This document shows positions 34,017-42,924 of a stretch of 64,000 nt of DNA, piece by piece; position 1 is the stretch's first letter; every line of letters begins with the position of its first letter. Origin of the DNA: an uncultured Collinsella sp. (GTDB taxonomy: Bacteria > Actinomycetota > Coriobacteriia > Coriobacteriales > Coriobacteriaceae); contig CABUIE010000001.1 of assembly GCA_902491565.1 (NCBI GenBank), positions 62,001-126,000 on the forward strand, written 5' to 3'. Made by a program: the position numbers and the translations under genes. Under the pieces are notes generated by a model. It was not told the DNA's origin, did not search any database, and saw only the letters and a program-made list of their open reading frames with translations.

Positions 34017-34085
34017 TGTACTATGTGTTGGACTTGAATTTGCGCAGGGCCGGAGCCCATGTGCACGATGACGAAAGGAGGCTGC

Positions 34086-35537
34086 GTGGCGGGCTGGAAT
34101 CTAACCGGCAATGCCGTTTCCGCCGAGTTCGACGGTTCGGACGATCAGGAGCGCAAGGAGCTCAGCGTGAGCCAGGCGGTGGAGATCGCCGCCGGCGCGC
34201 TCGATGCCATTCCGCAGCTGAGCGTTTTGGGCGAGGTCACGGGTTTTCGTGGTCCCAACGCCCGAAGCGGCCACTGCTACTTTCAGATCAAGGACGACTC
34301 GGCGGCCGTCGACTGCATCATCTGGAAGGGCGCCTATCTCAAGCGCACGTTCGATCTGCGCGACGGCATGCAGGTGAGCTTTAAGGGCAGCTTCAATCTC
34401 TATAAGGCCACGGGCCGCATGAGCTTTGTCGCTCGCTCGTTTTCGCTGGCGGGGGAGGGTCTGCTGCGTCAACAAGTGGCGCAACTGGCCGAAAAGCTAC
34501 GCCGCGAGGGCCTGATGGACGAAGCGCGTAAGCGCCGCATCCCGGTGTTTTGCTCCCGCGTGGCGGTCGTTACCTCGCTTTCGGGTGCCGTAATCGACGA
34601 CGTCAAGCGCACATTGCGTCGTCGCAACCCGCTCGTCGAGCTCGTCTGCGTGGGCGCTAAGGTTCAAGGCGAGGGTGCGCCGGCCGAGCTTATTGAGGGC
34701 CTGCGCCGTGCCGCCGCCATCACGCCAGCGCCCGACTGCATCTTGCTGGTGCGCGGCGGCGGCTCCTTCGAGGACCTCATGACCTTCAACGACGAGGAGC
34801 TTGCCCGTGCGGTGGCGGCTTGCCCTGTGCCCGTGGTGACCGGCATTGGCCATGAGCCCGATACCTCGATTTGCGACATGGTGAGCGACCGCCGCGCCTC
34901 CACGCCCACGGCGGCGGCAGAATCGGTGGCGCCGGCTATGACGGAGTTGGCCGATGTGCTCGAGGCGCGCCATCAGCGTCTGGGTGCCGCGATGGCATCG
35001 ATGATTGGGTCGAATCAGGTTGATCTGGAGATGCTCGACCAGCGCGGTCGCCGCGCCTGGGATACCTATACGGCCCGCTTGGGCGATGCGCTCGATGCGG
35101 CTGCGTGCCGCCCGTGCCTCAACGACCCAACGTTTATGGTCGAGCGTCGCGAGTCTGAGCTTGCCCTGACGGCCGATCGCCTGTCGGGCGCCATAGTACG
35201 CTCGGTCGGGACATTCCGCTCCAACTTTGAGCGCCTGCCCGAGCGTCTGGTTGCAAGCACCTCGGGGCTCGATGGCAAGCGCCATGCGCTCGCGCTTGCG
35301 AGTTCCCGTCTGGAGCATCAGGGGCGCACGATGCTCAACAAGCCCGCGTCCGACCTGGGCCGTGCGGCAGCCTCGCTAGATGCCCTGTCGCCGCTCAAGG
35401 TGCTTGCCCGTGGTTATTCCATCGCGTACAGCGATGATGGGGTGGCCACGAGCGCCAAGACCTTTAAGGCCGGTGACGCCATCCGCGTGCGCATGGCAGA
35501 CGGCAACGTGACGGCAACGGTCGATACGGTCGAGTAG
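34086..35537 (+). CDS. xseA: Exodeoxyribonuclease VII large subunit
   Basis: 483 residues from GTG 34086, seven bases after AAAGGAGG. The N-terminal OB fold (LSVLGEVTGFRGPNARSGHCYF) is followed by the nuclease core: PVFCSRVAVVTSLSGAVIDD, ILLVRGGGSFEDLMTFNDE, and VVTGIGHEPDTSICDMVSD. A helical region follows, then the C-terminal ARGYSIAY motif. It degrades single-stranded DNA with XseB, which starts 42 bases downstream. Confidence 0.93.
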   Translation: MAGWNLTGNAVSAEFDGSDDQERKELSVSQAVEIAAGALDAIPQLSVLGEVTGFRGPNARSGHCYFQIKDDSAAVDCIIWKGAYLKRTFDLRDGMQVSFKGSFNLYKATGRMSFVARSFSLAGEGLLRQQVAQLAEKLRREGLMDEARKRRIPVFCSRVAVVTSLSGAVIDDVKRTLRRRNPLVELVCVGAKVQGEGAPAELIEGLRRAAAITPAPDCILLVRGGGSFEDLMTFNDEELARAVAACPVPVVTGIGHEPDTSICDMVSDRRASTPTAAAESVAPAMTELADVLEARHQRLGAAMASMIGSNQVDLEMLDQRGRRAWDTYTARLGDALDAAACRPCLNDPTFMVERRESELALTADRLSGAIVRSVGTFRSNFERLPERLVASTSGLDGKRHALALASSRLEHQGRTMLNKPASDLGRAAASLDALSPLKVLARGYSIAYSDDGVATSAKTFKAGDAIRVRMADGNVTATVDTVE

Positions 35538-35579
35538 GCCGCGTTTCATAGCGATAAACCTTTAGGAAAGGAAACAGAT

Positions 35580-35846
35580 ATGGCAGAGAAAACCCCGGTC
35601 GAGCAGCTTACGTACAAGCAGGCTTCGCAGGAGTTGGAGCTCATCATCCGCAGCTTGGAGTCGGGCGATATGGAGCTCGAGGAGTCGCTCGAGAGCTATA
35701 CCCGCGGCGTCGAGCTCCTCAAGAGCCTGCGCACCCGCCTGTCCGATGCCGAGCAGAAGGTCTCGGTGCTTCTTAAGGACGTCGACGGCAACGACGTGCT
35801 CGCCGACGGCGAAGCCGCCAACACCGACGACAACCTCTCGTTCTAA
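35580..35846 (+). CDS. xseB: Exodeoxyribonuclease VII small subunit
   Basis: 88 residues after AGGAAAGGAAAC. The family core ASQELELIIRSLESGDMELEESL, then YTRGVELL, is present, with an acidic C-terminal tail. It forms the filamentous partner of XseA. Confidence 0.92.
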   Translation: MAEKTPVEQLTYKQASQELELIIRSLESGDMELEESLESYTRGVELLKSLRTRLSDAEQKVSVLLKDVDGNDVLADGEAANTDDNLSF

Positions 35847-35895
35847 CCATCCCGACCAAATATAATTACCTTGGTCTGTGAGAAAGGAACCAACC

Positions 35896-36231
35896 ATGTG
35901 CGATTGCATCTTCTGCAAAATTGCCAACCACGAGATCCCCTCGACCGTTGTCTATGAGGACGACCAGGTCATCGCCTTCGACGACCTCAATCCCCAGGCG
36001 CCGGTCCATACGCTCGTGATCCCCAAAAAGCACTACAGCGATATCGCCGATAACGTGCCGGCCGAGACCATGGGTGCAATGGCTCACGCCATCCAGGAGG
36101 TCGCTAAGGCCAAGGGCTTGGCGGACGGTTTCCGCGTCATCTCCAACAAGGGCGTCAACGCCGGCCAGACCGTCATGCACTTCCATATGCACGTCCTCGG
36201 CGGCAAAAACCTGGGCGAGAACCTCATCTGA
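35896..36231 (+). CDS. HIT family nucleotide hydrolase
   Basis: 111 residues from ATG 35896 after AGAAAGGAAC; the in-frame start at 35878 lies in the leader. CDCIFCKI is the usual zinc-binding start, and VMHFHMHVLGG the histidine triad. HIT proteins hydrolyse AMP-linked substrates such as adenosine phosphoramidates. It follows xseB by 49 bases. Confidence 0.92.
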   Translation: MCDCIFCKIANHEIPSTVVYEDDQVIAFDDLNPQAPVHTLVIPKKHYSDIADNVPAETMGAMAHAIQEVAKAKGLADGFRVISNKGVNAGQTVMHFHMHVLGGKNLGENLI

Positions 36232-36291
36232 GGGCGCTTCTTCCTTGCAATGAAACGGGAGCTCAAGCACCGATAACTTATATATCAACGC

Positions 36292-36325
36292 AATAAACCC
36301 GAGCGCGAGGGCGTTTGGGTTTATT
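36292..36325 (+). terminator. Hairpin after the HIT gene
   Basis: AATAAACCC and GGGTTTATT close a stem with inner GC pairing, followed by ATTG. The 3' AT arm may serve as the release tract. It lies 53 bases before the first ackA. Confidence 0.6.
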
Positions 36326-36378
36326 ATTGAAGCGTATGTAACCTGGCGGCGCCACACCGCCTGTTAGTAGGGAGACAC

Positions 36379-37557
36379 ATGAACGTTCTGGTCGTCAACG
36401 CAGGATCTTCGACCCTTAAGTATCAGGTCATCGATACCAAGTCCCACAAGGTGTCCGCAAAGGGCTCCTGCGAGCGCGTCTGCTTTACCGGCGGTACCTT
36501 CACCCACGCTGCCAACGGTTCCAAGAAGGTGACCGAGAACATCGAGTTCCCCGACCACAAGGTCGCCATCGAGGTCGTTCTGAAGGACCTCGAGGCCAAC
36601 GGCGTCAAGATCGAGGGCATTGGTCACCGTATCGTTCAGGGTGGCTGGTACTTTGGTGATTCCTCCCTCGTCGACGAGGACGTCCTCGCCAAGATCCGCG
36701 AGGTCGCCCCGCTGGCGCCGCTGCACAACAACCCCGAGGCCAACGTTATCGAGTACTGCCTGGAGCAGTATCCCGATCTGCCCAACGTTACGGTCTACGA
36801 CACCGCTTTCCACTTCAACATGCCCGAGGTCGCCAAGACCTACGCCCTTCCCAAGGATGTTTGCGACAAGCTGCACATCCGTAAGTACGGCGCCCACGGC
36901 ACCAGCTACCGCTACATCTCCAAGAAGGTCGCCGAGATGACCAACGGCGAGGCCCGCAAGGTCGTCGTGTGCCATATCGGCTCCGGCGCTTCCCTGTGCG
37001 CCATCGAGGATGGCAAGTGCATGGACACCACCATGGGTCTCACCCCGCTCGACGGCGTCATGATGGGCACCCGCTGTGGCTCCATCGACCCGGCTACCGT
37101 GTGCTACCTGCAGCGCGAGGGCGGCTACACCTTCGATGAGGTCGATGAGATGATGAACAAGAAGTCCGGCCTTTTGGCCGTGACCGGCGGCAAGACCAAC
37201 GACTGCCGTAACGTCGAGGAGCTCGCCGCTGCTGGTGACCCCGAGGCTCAGCTCGCCTTCGATATGTTCGTCTACAAGATTGCCGCCAAGGCTGCCGAGA
37301 TGGCTACTTCTATGTGCGGTATGGACACGCTCGTCTTCACCGCCGGCATCGGCGAGCACGCTCCGGCTGTCCGCGCTGGCGTGGCCGACCGTCTGGCCTT
37401 TATGGGCGTCAAGATGGACCATGCCCGTAACGCCCTGCGTGGCGATGGCGCTTGGTGCCTGTCTGCCAAGGATTCCAAGGTCAAGATTTTCGTCATCCCC
37501 ACGGACGAGGAGTTCATGATCGCTTCCGACGTCGAGCGCATCGTCAACGGCAAGTAA
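36379..37557 (+). CDS. ackA: Acetate kinase paralogue 1, altered active site
   Basis: 392 residues, standard AckA length, opening NVLVVNAGSSTLKYQ. Family motifs: HRIVQGGW (most AckA have VHGG), APLHNNPEAN, then YGAHGTSYRY, where Tyr replaces the second His. HIGSGASL has Ser in place of Asn, and GTRCGSIDPATV and FTAGIGEHAP follow (Asn to His). It would interconvert acetyl phosphate and acetate with ATP. The substitutions at conserved phosphate/substrate residues, absent from the paralogue downstream, suggest changed specificity or kinetics. ATG follows AGGGAG. Confidence 0.88.
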   Translation: MNVLVVNAGSSTLKYQVIDTKSHKVSAKGSCERVCFTGGTFTHAANGSKKVTENIEFPDHKVAIEVVLKDLEANGVKIEGIGHRIVQGGWYFGDSSLVDEDVLAKIREVAPLAPLHNNPEANVIEYCLEQYPDLPNVTVYDTAFHFNMPEVAKTYALPKDVCDKLHIRKYGAHGTSYRYISKKVAEMTNGEARKVVVCHIGSGASLCAIEDGKCMDTTMGLTPLDGVMMGTRCGSIDPATVCYLQREGGYTFDEVDEMMNKKSGLLAVTGGKTNDCRNVEELAAAGDPEAQLAFDMFVYKIAAKAAEMATSMCGMDTLVFTAGIGEHAPAVRAGVADRLAFMGVKMDHARNALRGDGAWCLSAKDSKVKIFVIPTDEEFMIASDVERIVNGK

Positions 37558-37568
37558 TTGCAAGAGGG

Positions 37569-37607
37569 GAGGGGCTGGACGACCAAGTGCCGTTCAGCCC
37601 CTCTTTT
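37569..37607 (+). terminator. Terminator between the two ackA genes
   Basis: GAGGGGCTGGACG pairs with CGTTCAGCCCCTC (one G-U pair) around nine bases, followed by TTTT. The two kinases are therefore mostly separate transcripts. Confidence 0.85.
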
Positions 37608-37638
37608 GCGCTCGTTGGGCGATATGCCTGATAGCTAT

Positions 37639-37670
37639 TTATTAAGATGTGATAACTTCTTATTAAAATG
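37639..37670 (+). promoter_or_regulatory. Direct repeats 21 bp apart before the second ackA
   Basis: TTATTAAGATG (37639-37649) and TTATTAAAATG (37660-37670) differ at one base and are offset by 21 bp, in the AT-rich promoter region of ackA paralogue 2. Confidence 0.45.
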
Positions 37671-37721
37671 CGGTCGCCTTAAGAGGTCTGCGTCGACCGT
37701 ATTGCACTGCAAAGGAGTCTC

Positions 37722-38900
37722 ATGAACGTACTTGTTGTCAACGCCGGCAGCTCAAGCCTTAAATATCAGCTTCTGGATACCGATACCCGCGAGGTTTTCG
37801 CCAAGGGCAACTGCGAGCGTATCGGCTCGGACATGGGTATCTTTGGTCATTCCGAGAACGGTGGCGCCAAGCAGACCGAGGAGGTTCCCTTCCCCGATCA
37901 TCGCTCTGCTATCGCTTGCGTGCTCGAGGAGCTCGAGAAGACCGACTTTACGATCGATGGCATTGGGCATCGTATCGTTCAGGGCGGCTGGCACTTCGAT
38001 GATTCCGCAGTTGTCGACGACGAGGTTATGGCCAAGATTCTTGAGGTGGCACCGCTTGCTCCGCTGCACAACTACGGCGAGGCCGCAGCGATTGAGTATT
38101 GCCGTGAGAAGTATCCGGAGCTGCCCAACGTGGCGGTCTTCGACACCTCGTTCCACATGACCATGCCCGAGGTTGCCTACACTTACGCCCTGCCCAAGGA
38201 CGTGTGCGACAAGTATCATGTGCGCAAATATGGCGCCCACGGAACGAGTCATCGTTACGAGTGGATGATGGCCAAGGAGATCCTGGGCTCGCGCTGCCAC
38301 CGTCTGCTTTCGTGCCATTTGGGTAACGGTGCTTCGCTCGCTGCTATCGAGGACGGCGTGTGCCGCGACACCACGATGGGCCTCACGCCGCTCGACGGCC
38401 TGATGATGGGCACTCGCTGTGGTTCCATTGACCCGGCCACCGTGTGCTACCTCCAGCGCGAGGGAGGCTACAGCTATCAGGAAGTTGATGACATGATGAA
38501 CAAGCAGTCTGGTCTGCTTGCCATCTCGGGCATCTCCAACGACGCCCGCGACATCCGTACACGCGCCTCCGAGGGCGACGAGCGCTGCCTGCTCGCCTTC
38601 GATATGTTCGCCTACAAGGCCATGCAGCAGGCCGGCTCCATGATCGCTTCCATGGCGGGCGTGGACACCATCACCTTTACCGCCGGCATCGGCGAGAACG
38701 ACTGGTCGATCCGCAAGGCCTTCTGCGACTGCTTTGAGTGGCTGGGCGTACGCATCGACAACAACAAGAACCGCGAGGCCGTGGGCAACGGCCCGCAGGT
38801 CATCAGCGCCGCCGGTTCCGCCGTCACGGTCATGGTCATCCCCACCGACGAGGAATACATGATCGCCCACGACGTCGAGCGTCTGACCAAGAACAACTAA
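37722..38900 (+). CDS. ackA: Acetate kinase paralogue 2
   Basis: 392 residues, opening NVLVVNAGSSSLKYQ after AAAGGAG. It keeps the canonical YGAHGTSHRY, HLGNGASL and FTAGIGEN, but shares HRIVQGGW with paralogue 1 and has APLHNYGEA in place of HNP. Conversion of acetyl phosphate and ADP to acetate and ATP is expected. It is likely the main acetate kinase with Pta, which converges on it at 39454. The tandem arrangement points to an old duplication. Confidence 0.9.
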   Translation: MNVLVVNAGSSSLKYQLLDTDTREVFAKGNCERIGSDMGIFGHSENGGAKQTEEVPFPDHRSAIACVLEELEKTDFTIDGIGHRIVQGGWHFDDSAVVDDEVMAKILEVAPLAPLHNYGEAAAIEYCREKYPELPNVAVFDTSFHMTMPEVAYTYALPKDVCDKYHVRKYGAHGTSHRYEWMMAKEILGSRCHRLLSCHLGNGASLAAIEDGVCRDTTMGLTPLDGLMMGTRCGSIDPATVCYLQREGGYSYQEVDDMMNKQSGLLAISGISNDARDIRTRASEGDERCLLAFDMFAYKAMQQAGSMIASMAGVDTITFTAGIGENDWSIRKAFCDCFEWLGVRIDNNKNREAVGNGPQVISAAGSAVTVMVIPTDEEYMIAHDVERLTKNN

Positions 38901-38922
38901 CGCACGCATTTGCAAGTAAACG

Positions 38923-38959
38923 AAAGGCCTCCAGAGCAACAGCTCCGGAGGCCTTTTTT
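38923..38959 (+). terminator. Terminator after the second ackA
   Basis: AAAGGCCTCC pairs with GGAGGCCTTT, with GAGC/GCTC inside, followed by a run of T. Confidence 0.9.
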
Positions 38960-39309
38960 ACTAGCAGGCGGACGGCGGAAACCCCATCCCATTTCGAGCG
39001 CAAATACTGGGACACGCTTTCCGGTTGAGGCACGTTGCGGAAAGTGCGACCCACAATAAAGCATAATTCCGTCCCACGGTTTCCCAAACAGGCCCCAAGC
39101 GGAAGCTGCATCCCACAATCCGCCTTCAAACCGGGACACACTTTCCGGTGGGCCAGACATCAGACCGCAGCCAACATTTCGGTCCCAAAGTGACCATATC
39201 TGCATCGTTTGACCCTCCAGCAACGGCACTCATCCATTCAGTTTTTCAGCGCCAGCTCGTAGCCAAGCCGCCGTCCACCCCAGATACCCTGATTGCTACG
39301 TGGCGGTAG
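38960..39309. repeat. 350-bp noncoding stretch with diverged tandem repeat
   Basis: No plausible gene. Two units about 120 bp apart share GCGGAA-CATCCCA and, near 39010 and 39128, GGGACAC-CTTTCCGGT. The second unit is diverged. This looks like an old tandem duplication of noncoding DNA between ackA and pta. Confidence 0.45.
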
Positions 39310-39438
39310 AAGGCCGTACGGGCTAACCCCTGAAAACACTCCGCAGACCAAAAACGCCCCCGTTCGTAGCTCCGAAGGAGCAGAACGGGGGCGTTTCATT
39401 GGTCGAGGACGTTTTCAGGGGTTAGCCCGTACGGCCTT
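39310..39438 (-). repeat. 129-base nested inverted repeat holding the pta terminator
   Basis: The outer arms, 39310-39337 and 39411-39438, are perfectly complementary over 28 bases. Inside, GACCA/TGGTC and then AAACGCCCCCGTTC/GAACGGGGGCGTTT form a second stem with GCTCC/GGAGC at the tip. On the minus strand this inner stem runs into TTTTT, so it would terminate pta; the outer arms are not needed for that. Confidence 0.8.
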
Positions 39439-39453
39439 CGGGCGATGCGTACG

Positions 39454-40434
39454 CTACTCAGCCATCTGAGCCTGGACGGCGGTGATGGCTACGACACCCA
39501 CGATGTCGTCGGCAGAGCAGCCGCGCGAAAGGTCGTTGACCGGCTTGGCGATGCCCTGCAGGATGGGGCCGTAAGCGTCGGCGCCGGCGAAGCGCTGGAC
39601 CAGCTTGTAGCCGATGTTGCCGGCCTCGAGATCGGGGAACACAAGCACGTTGGCCTTGCCGGCAACGGAGGAGCCGGGGGCCTTGAGCTGGGCGACGGTG
39701 GGAACGATGGCGGCGTCGAGCTGCAGGTCGCCATCGATGGCGAGCTCGGGAGCCTTCTCCTTGCAGAACTTAACGGCCTCCTGGACCTTCTTGGCGACCT
39801 CGCCGCCGGCGGAGCCCATGGTGGAGTAGGAGAGCATGGCCACGTGCGGCTCGACGCTGCCCATAAAGGTGGACCAGGAGTGAGCGGAGGCGATGGCGAT
39901 CTCGGAGAGCTCGTCGGAGGACGGGTTGATGTTGAGGCCGCAGTCGGCGAAGATCAGCGTACCGTCGGTGCCGAACTGCGGGGTGTCGGTGCACATCACG
40001 AAGAAGGCCGAGACCAGCTTGGTACCCGGGGCGGTCTTAAGGATCTGCAGCGCGGGGCGCAGGGTGTCGGCGGTGGAGTGGCAGGCGCCGGAGACCAGGC
40101 CGTCGGCGTCACCCATCTTGACCATCATGGTGCCAAAGTAGGTGGCGTCCATCACCTGGGCGCGAGCCTGCTCGATGGTGACGCCCTTCTTGGCGCGGAG
40201 CTCGGCAAACTTCTGCGCGTACTCCTCGTGCTTCTCGGCATTGCGCGGATCGATGACGGTGGCGCCGGGAACGTTGATCTCGTCGGGGTTGCCCAGGATG
40301 ACGATCTTTGCCAGGCCCTCCTCGATGATCTTGGTGGCCGCGACGATGGTGCGCGGATCCTCGCCCTCGGGCAGGACGATCGTCTTAAGGTCGGCCTTGG
40401 CGGCAGACTTCATACGGTTAAGGAAATCGCTCAT
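39454..40434 (-). CDS. pta: Phosphate acetyltransferase
   Basis: 326 residues, the short Pta form without the N-terminal regulatory domain. Motifs: TIVLPEGEDPRTI, GLVSGACHSTADTLRPALQ and FADCGLNINPS, then STMGSAGGE and the C-terminal AGADAYGPILQGIAKPVNDLS stretch. It exchanges acetyl-CoA and acetyl phosphate, linking pyruvate breakdown to the acetate kinases on the opposite strand. Its leader has a hairpin at 40488. Confidence 0.94.
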   Translation of the reverse strand: MSDFLNRMKSAAKADLKTIVLPEGEDPRTIVAATKIIEEGLAKIVILGNPDEINVPGATVIDPRNAEKHEEYAQKFAELRAKKGVTIEQARAQVMDATYFGTMMVKMGDADGLVSGACHSTADTLRPALQILKTAPGTKLVSAFFVMCTDTPQFGTDGTLIFADCGLNINPSSDELSEIAIASAHSWSTFMGSVEPHVAMLSYSTMGSAGGEVAKKVQEAVKFCKEKAPELAIDGDLQLDAAIVPTVAQLKAPGSSVAGKANVLVFPDLEAGNIGYKLVQRFAGADAYGPILQGIAKPVNDLSRGCSADDIVGVVAITAVQAQMAE

Positions 40435-40487
40435 GTTACTCCTTACAAGCGTTTCACTAAGCTCCAGGCGCCCGGCTGTTCACGAAT

Positions 40488-40508
40488 AAACCCGCTGCTA
40501 GCGGGTTT
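40488..40508 (-). promoter_or_regulatory. Hairpin in the pta leader
   Basis: AAACCCGC and GCGGGTTT pair around TGCTA about 55 bases before the pta start on the minus strand. It may be a leader attenuator or a terminator-like insulator between the divergent promoters. Confidence 0.45.
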
Positions 40509-40581
40509 ACCTTTCAATTATGTACGCCGCGGTGCTTGAGCTTTCCTTGTGTGGCAAGCTCATTATAGGACGCATTAGCGC

Positions 40582-40622
40582 TATAATCGCTCTGATAAAT
40601 ATGTCTCGAAGAATGTTCGAGA
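40582..40622 (+). promoter_or_regulatory. glf promoter -10 with downstream dyad
   Basis: TATAAT at 40582-40587 is a consensus -10; no good -35 is seen. The perfect dyad TCTCGAA-GAATG-TTCGAGA (40604-40622) lies just downstream, near where transcription would start, a placement typical of repressor sites. Confidence 0.5.
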
Positions 40623-40665
40623 AAAGCCCAGCTAACGAGCCCGTGGCTTTTGACAAGGAGTATCG

Positions 40666-41868
40666 ATGCAGATTACCTCAGGCCTGCCTGAAGGCTTTAA
40701 CGCCGGCGCGTACGACATGATTGTCGTCGGTGCTGGATATGCCGGTGCCGTTTGCGCCCGCCGTCTTGCCGAGACCATCGGCTATCGTGTTGCCGTTTTG
40801 GAGCGCCGTAGCCACATTGCGGGCAATGCCTATGACTGCACTGACGAGGCCGGAATCCTGATCCACGAGTACGGTCCGCATATCTATCACACCTTTAACG
40901 AGCGCGTGCACAATTTCCTGTCGCGCTTTACCAAGTGGACGGATTATCAGCACAAGGTGCTCGCCAACATCAACGGCACCCTTATGCCCGTGCCCTTCAA
41001 CCACGCGAGTCTCAAGCTCGCCTTTGGTGACGAGCGCGGCGAGGAGCTGTATCAGAAGCTCGTGGAGACCTTTGGCAAGGATGTCAAGGTGCCCATTATG
41101 GAGCTGCGTAAGAAGAACGACCCCGACTTGGCCGAGGTCGCTGATTACGTCTACGAGAACGTCTTTTTGCATTACACCATGAAGCAGTGGGGCCAGACGC
41201 CCGACCAGATTGATCCCTCGATCACCGGCCGTGTTCCCGTCTTTGTGGGCGATGATGACCGCTACTTCCCGCAGGCTCCCTTCCAGGGCATGCCGCAGGA
41301 CGGCTATACCGCGCTGTTTGAGCACATGCTCGACCACGACCTGATCGACGTGTTCTGCGACGTGGACGCCCGCGATCTCTTTGAGATCGACGAGACTACC
41401 GTCAAGATCGACGGCAAAGTCTATGGTGGCGAGATTGTCTATACCGGTCCGCTCGACGAGCTGTTCAACCTCGACCTGGGCGCTCTGCCGTACCGTACGC
41501 TCGACATGAAGTTCGAGACGCTCGATATGGACCAGTTCCAGCCCGTGGGCACCGTCAACTACACCACGAGCGAGGACTACACGCGCATCACCGAGTTCAA
41601 GAACATGACTGGGCAGGTCCTGCCCGGCAAGACCACCATCATGAAGGAGTACTCCAAGGCCTATACGCCCGACTCGGGCGAGACGCCGTACTACGCCATT
41701 CTTGAGCCCGAGAACCGTGAGCTCTATGAGCGCTATCTTGAGCGCGTCCAGAACCTGACGAACTTCCACCCGGTGGGTCGTCTGGCCGAGTATCGTTACT
41801 ACGATATGGACGCCGTGACCAATTCCGCCCTCGATCTTTCGGATGAGATTATCGCCTGCCATGCATAA
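40666..41868 (+). CDS. glf: UDP-galactopyranose mutase
   Basis: 400 residues from ATG 40666 after AAGGAG. The FAD-binding start IVVGAGYAGAVCARRLAE, ERRSHIAGNAYD, and EYGPHIYHT are classic Glf motifs. PVPFNHASL, KQWGQTP and the C-terminal GRLAEYRYYDMD follow. It makes UDP-galactofuranose for surface polysaccharide. The stop overlaps the next glycosyltransferase start by eight bases. Confidence 0.95.
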   Translation: MQITSGLPEGFNAGAYDMIVVGAGYAGAVCARRLAETIGYRVAVLERRSHIAGNAYDCTDEAGILIHEYGPHIYHTFNERVHNFLSRFTKWTDYQHKVLANINGTLMPVPFNHASLKLAFGDERGEELYQKLVETFGKDVKVPIMELRKKNDPDLAEVADYVYENVFLHYTMKQWGQTPDQIDPSITGRVPVFVGDDDRYFPQAPFQGMPQDGYTALFEHMLDHDLIDVFCDVDARDLFEIDETTVKIDGKVYGGEIVYTGPLDELFNLDLGALPYRTLDMKFETLDMDQFQPVGTVNYTTSEDYTRITEFKNMTGQVLPGKTTIMKEYSKAYTPDSGETPYYAILEPENRELYERYLERVQNLTNFHPVGRLAEYRYYDMDAVTNSALDLSDEIIACHA

Positions 41869-42892
41869 AGTCATAACATTCGGTATTCCCTCGTATAACG
41901 CCGCCAAGGACATGGACCATTGCATCACCTCCATCTTGGAGGGGAGCAATTACGCCACCGATATCGAGATTATCGTGGTGGACGACGGCTCCAAGGACGA
42001 GACGGCCGCCAAGGCCGACGAGTGGGAGGCCCGTTATCCTGGAATCATCCGCGCGGTGCACCAGGAGAATGGCGGTCACGGTATTGCCGTCCTTTCGGGT
42101 CTGCGCGAGGCGCAGGGCACCTACTACAAGGTTGTCGACTCGGACGACTGGCTTGACGGCGCTGCCCTTTCGACCATGCTGTCGATTCTGCGTGGCTTTG
42201 AGGAGCGCGACCAGCGCGTTGACCTGTTTATCTCGAACTACGTGTACGAGAAGGTTTACGAGGGGACGCATACCGCTATTGGCTACAGATTTGCCCTGCC
42301 GCGCAAAAAGATCTTTTCTTGGGATCAGATCGGTCATTTCCGCCTGGACCAGAACCTACTCATGCACAGCCTGTGCTATCGCACGGATGTGCTGCGCGAG
42401 TCCAACCTTCCCATGCCGCCGCACACGTTCTATGTGGACAACATCTACGCCTACGTGCCGCTGCCGCGTTGCAAGACCATGTACTACGCCGACATCGACC
42501 TCTACCGCTACTTTATCGGTCGCGAAGGTCAGAGCGTCAACGAGGCAACGATGGTCAAGCGTCTGGACCAGCAGTTCCGTGTTACGCGTATCATGATGGA
42601 GTCGTACCACCTGTACAGCGATGTTGAGTCGTCGCGCCTGCGTTCGTACATGATGGGCTACTTCACCATGATGATGGCGATCTGCTCGGTGCTCACCAAG
42701 CTTTCCGAGGAAGATTGCGCCGACGAGCGCCTAAAGACGCTGTGGAATGATTTGAAGGCCTACGACGAGCGCATGTATCGTCGTGCCCGTTACGGCGTGG
42801 TCGGGTTCTTCACCAATCTGCGCGGACGGGCGGGAGACAAAACCACACTCGGCCTATACCGTCTTGCCTCAAAGATCTTCAAATTCAACTAG
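41861..42892 (+). CDS. Family 2 glycosyltransferase
   Basis: 343 residues from ATG 41861, overlapping the glf stop (ATGCATAA), so it is translationally coupled. GT-A motifs: FGIPSYNAAKDM, IIVVDDGSKDET, QENGGHGIAVLSGL and the DxD motif DSDDW. An EGQSVNEA region and basic C-terminus follow. Coupling to glf suggests transfer of galactofuranose or assembly of the same polysaccharide; the acceptor is unknown. Confidence 0.88.
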   Translation: MHKVITFGIPSYNAAKDMDHCITSILEGSNYATDIEIIVVDDGSKDETAAKADEWEARYPGIIRAVHQENGGHGIAVLSGLREAQGTYYKVVDSDDWLDGAALSTMLSILRGFEERDQRVDLFISNYVYEKVYEGTHTAIGYRFALPRKKIFSWDQIGHFRLDQNLLMHSLCYRTDVLRESNLPMPPHTFYVDNIYAYVPLPRCKTMYYADIDLYRYFIGREGQSVNEATMVKRLDQQFRVTRIMMESYHLYSDVESSRLRSYMMGYFTMMMAICSVLTKLSEEDCADERLKTLWNDLKAYDERMYRRARYGVVGFFTNLRGRAGDKTTLGLYRLASKIFKFN

Positions 42893-42924
42893 CTGCTGAG
42901 TAATCGCTGCTGATAGGTTGACTG

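Noticed and set aside
36379..38900. Tandem ackA as an assembly duplication
   Set aside because: The two copies differ throughout in sequence and at catalytic residues, and have different promoters and a terminator between.
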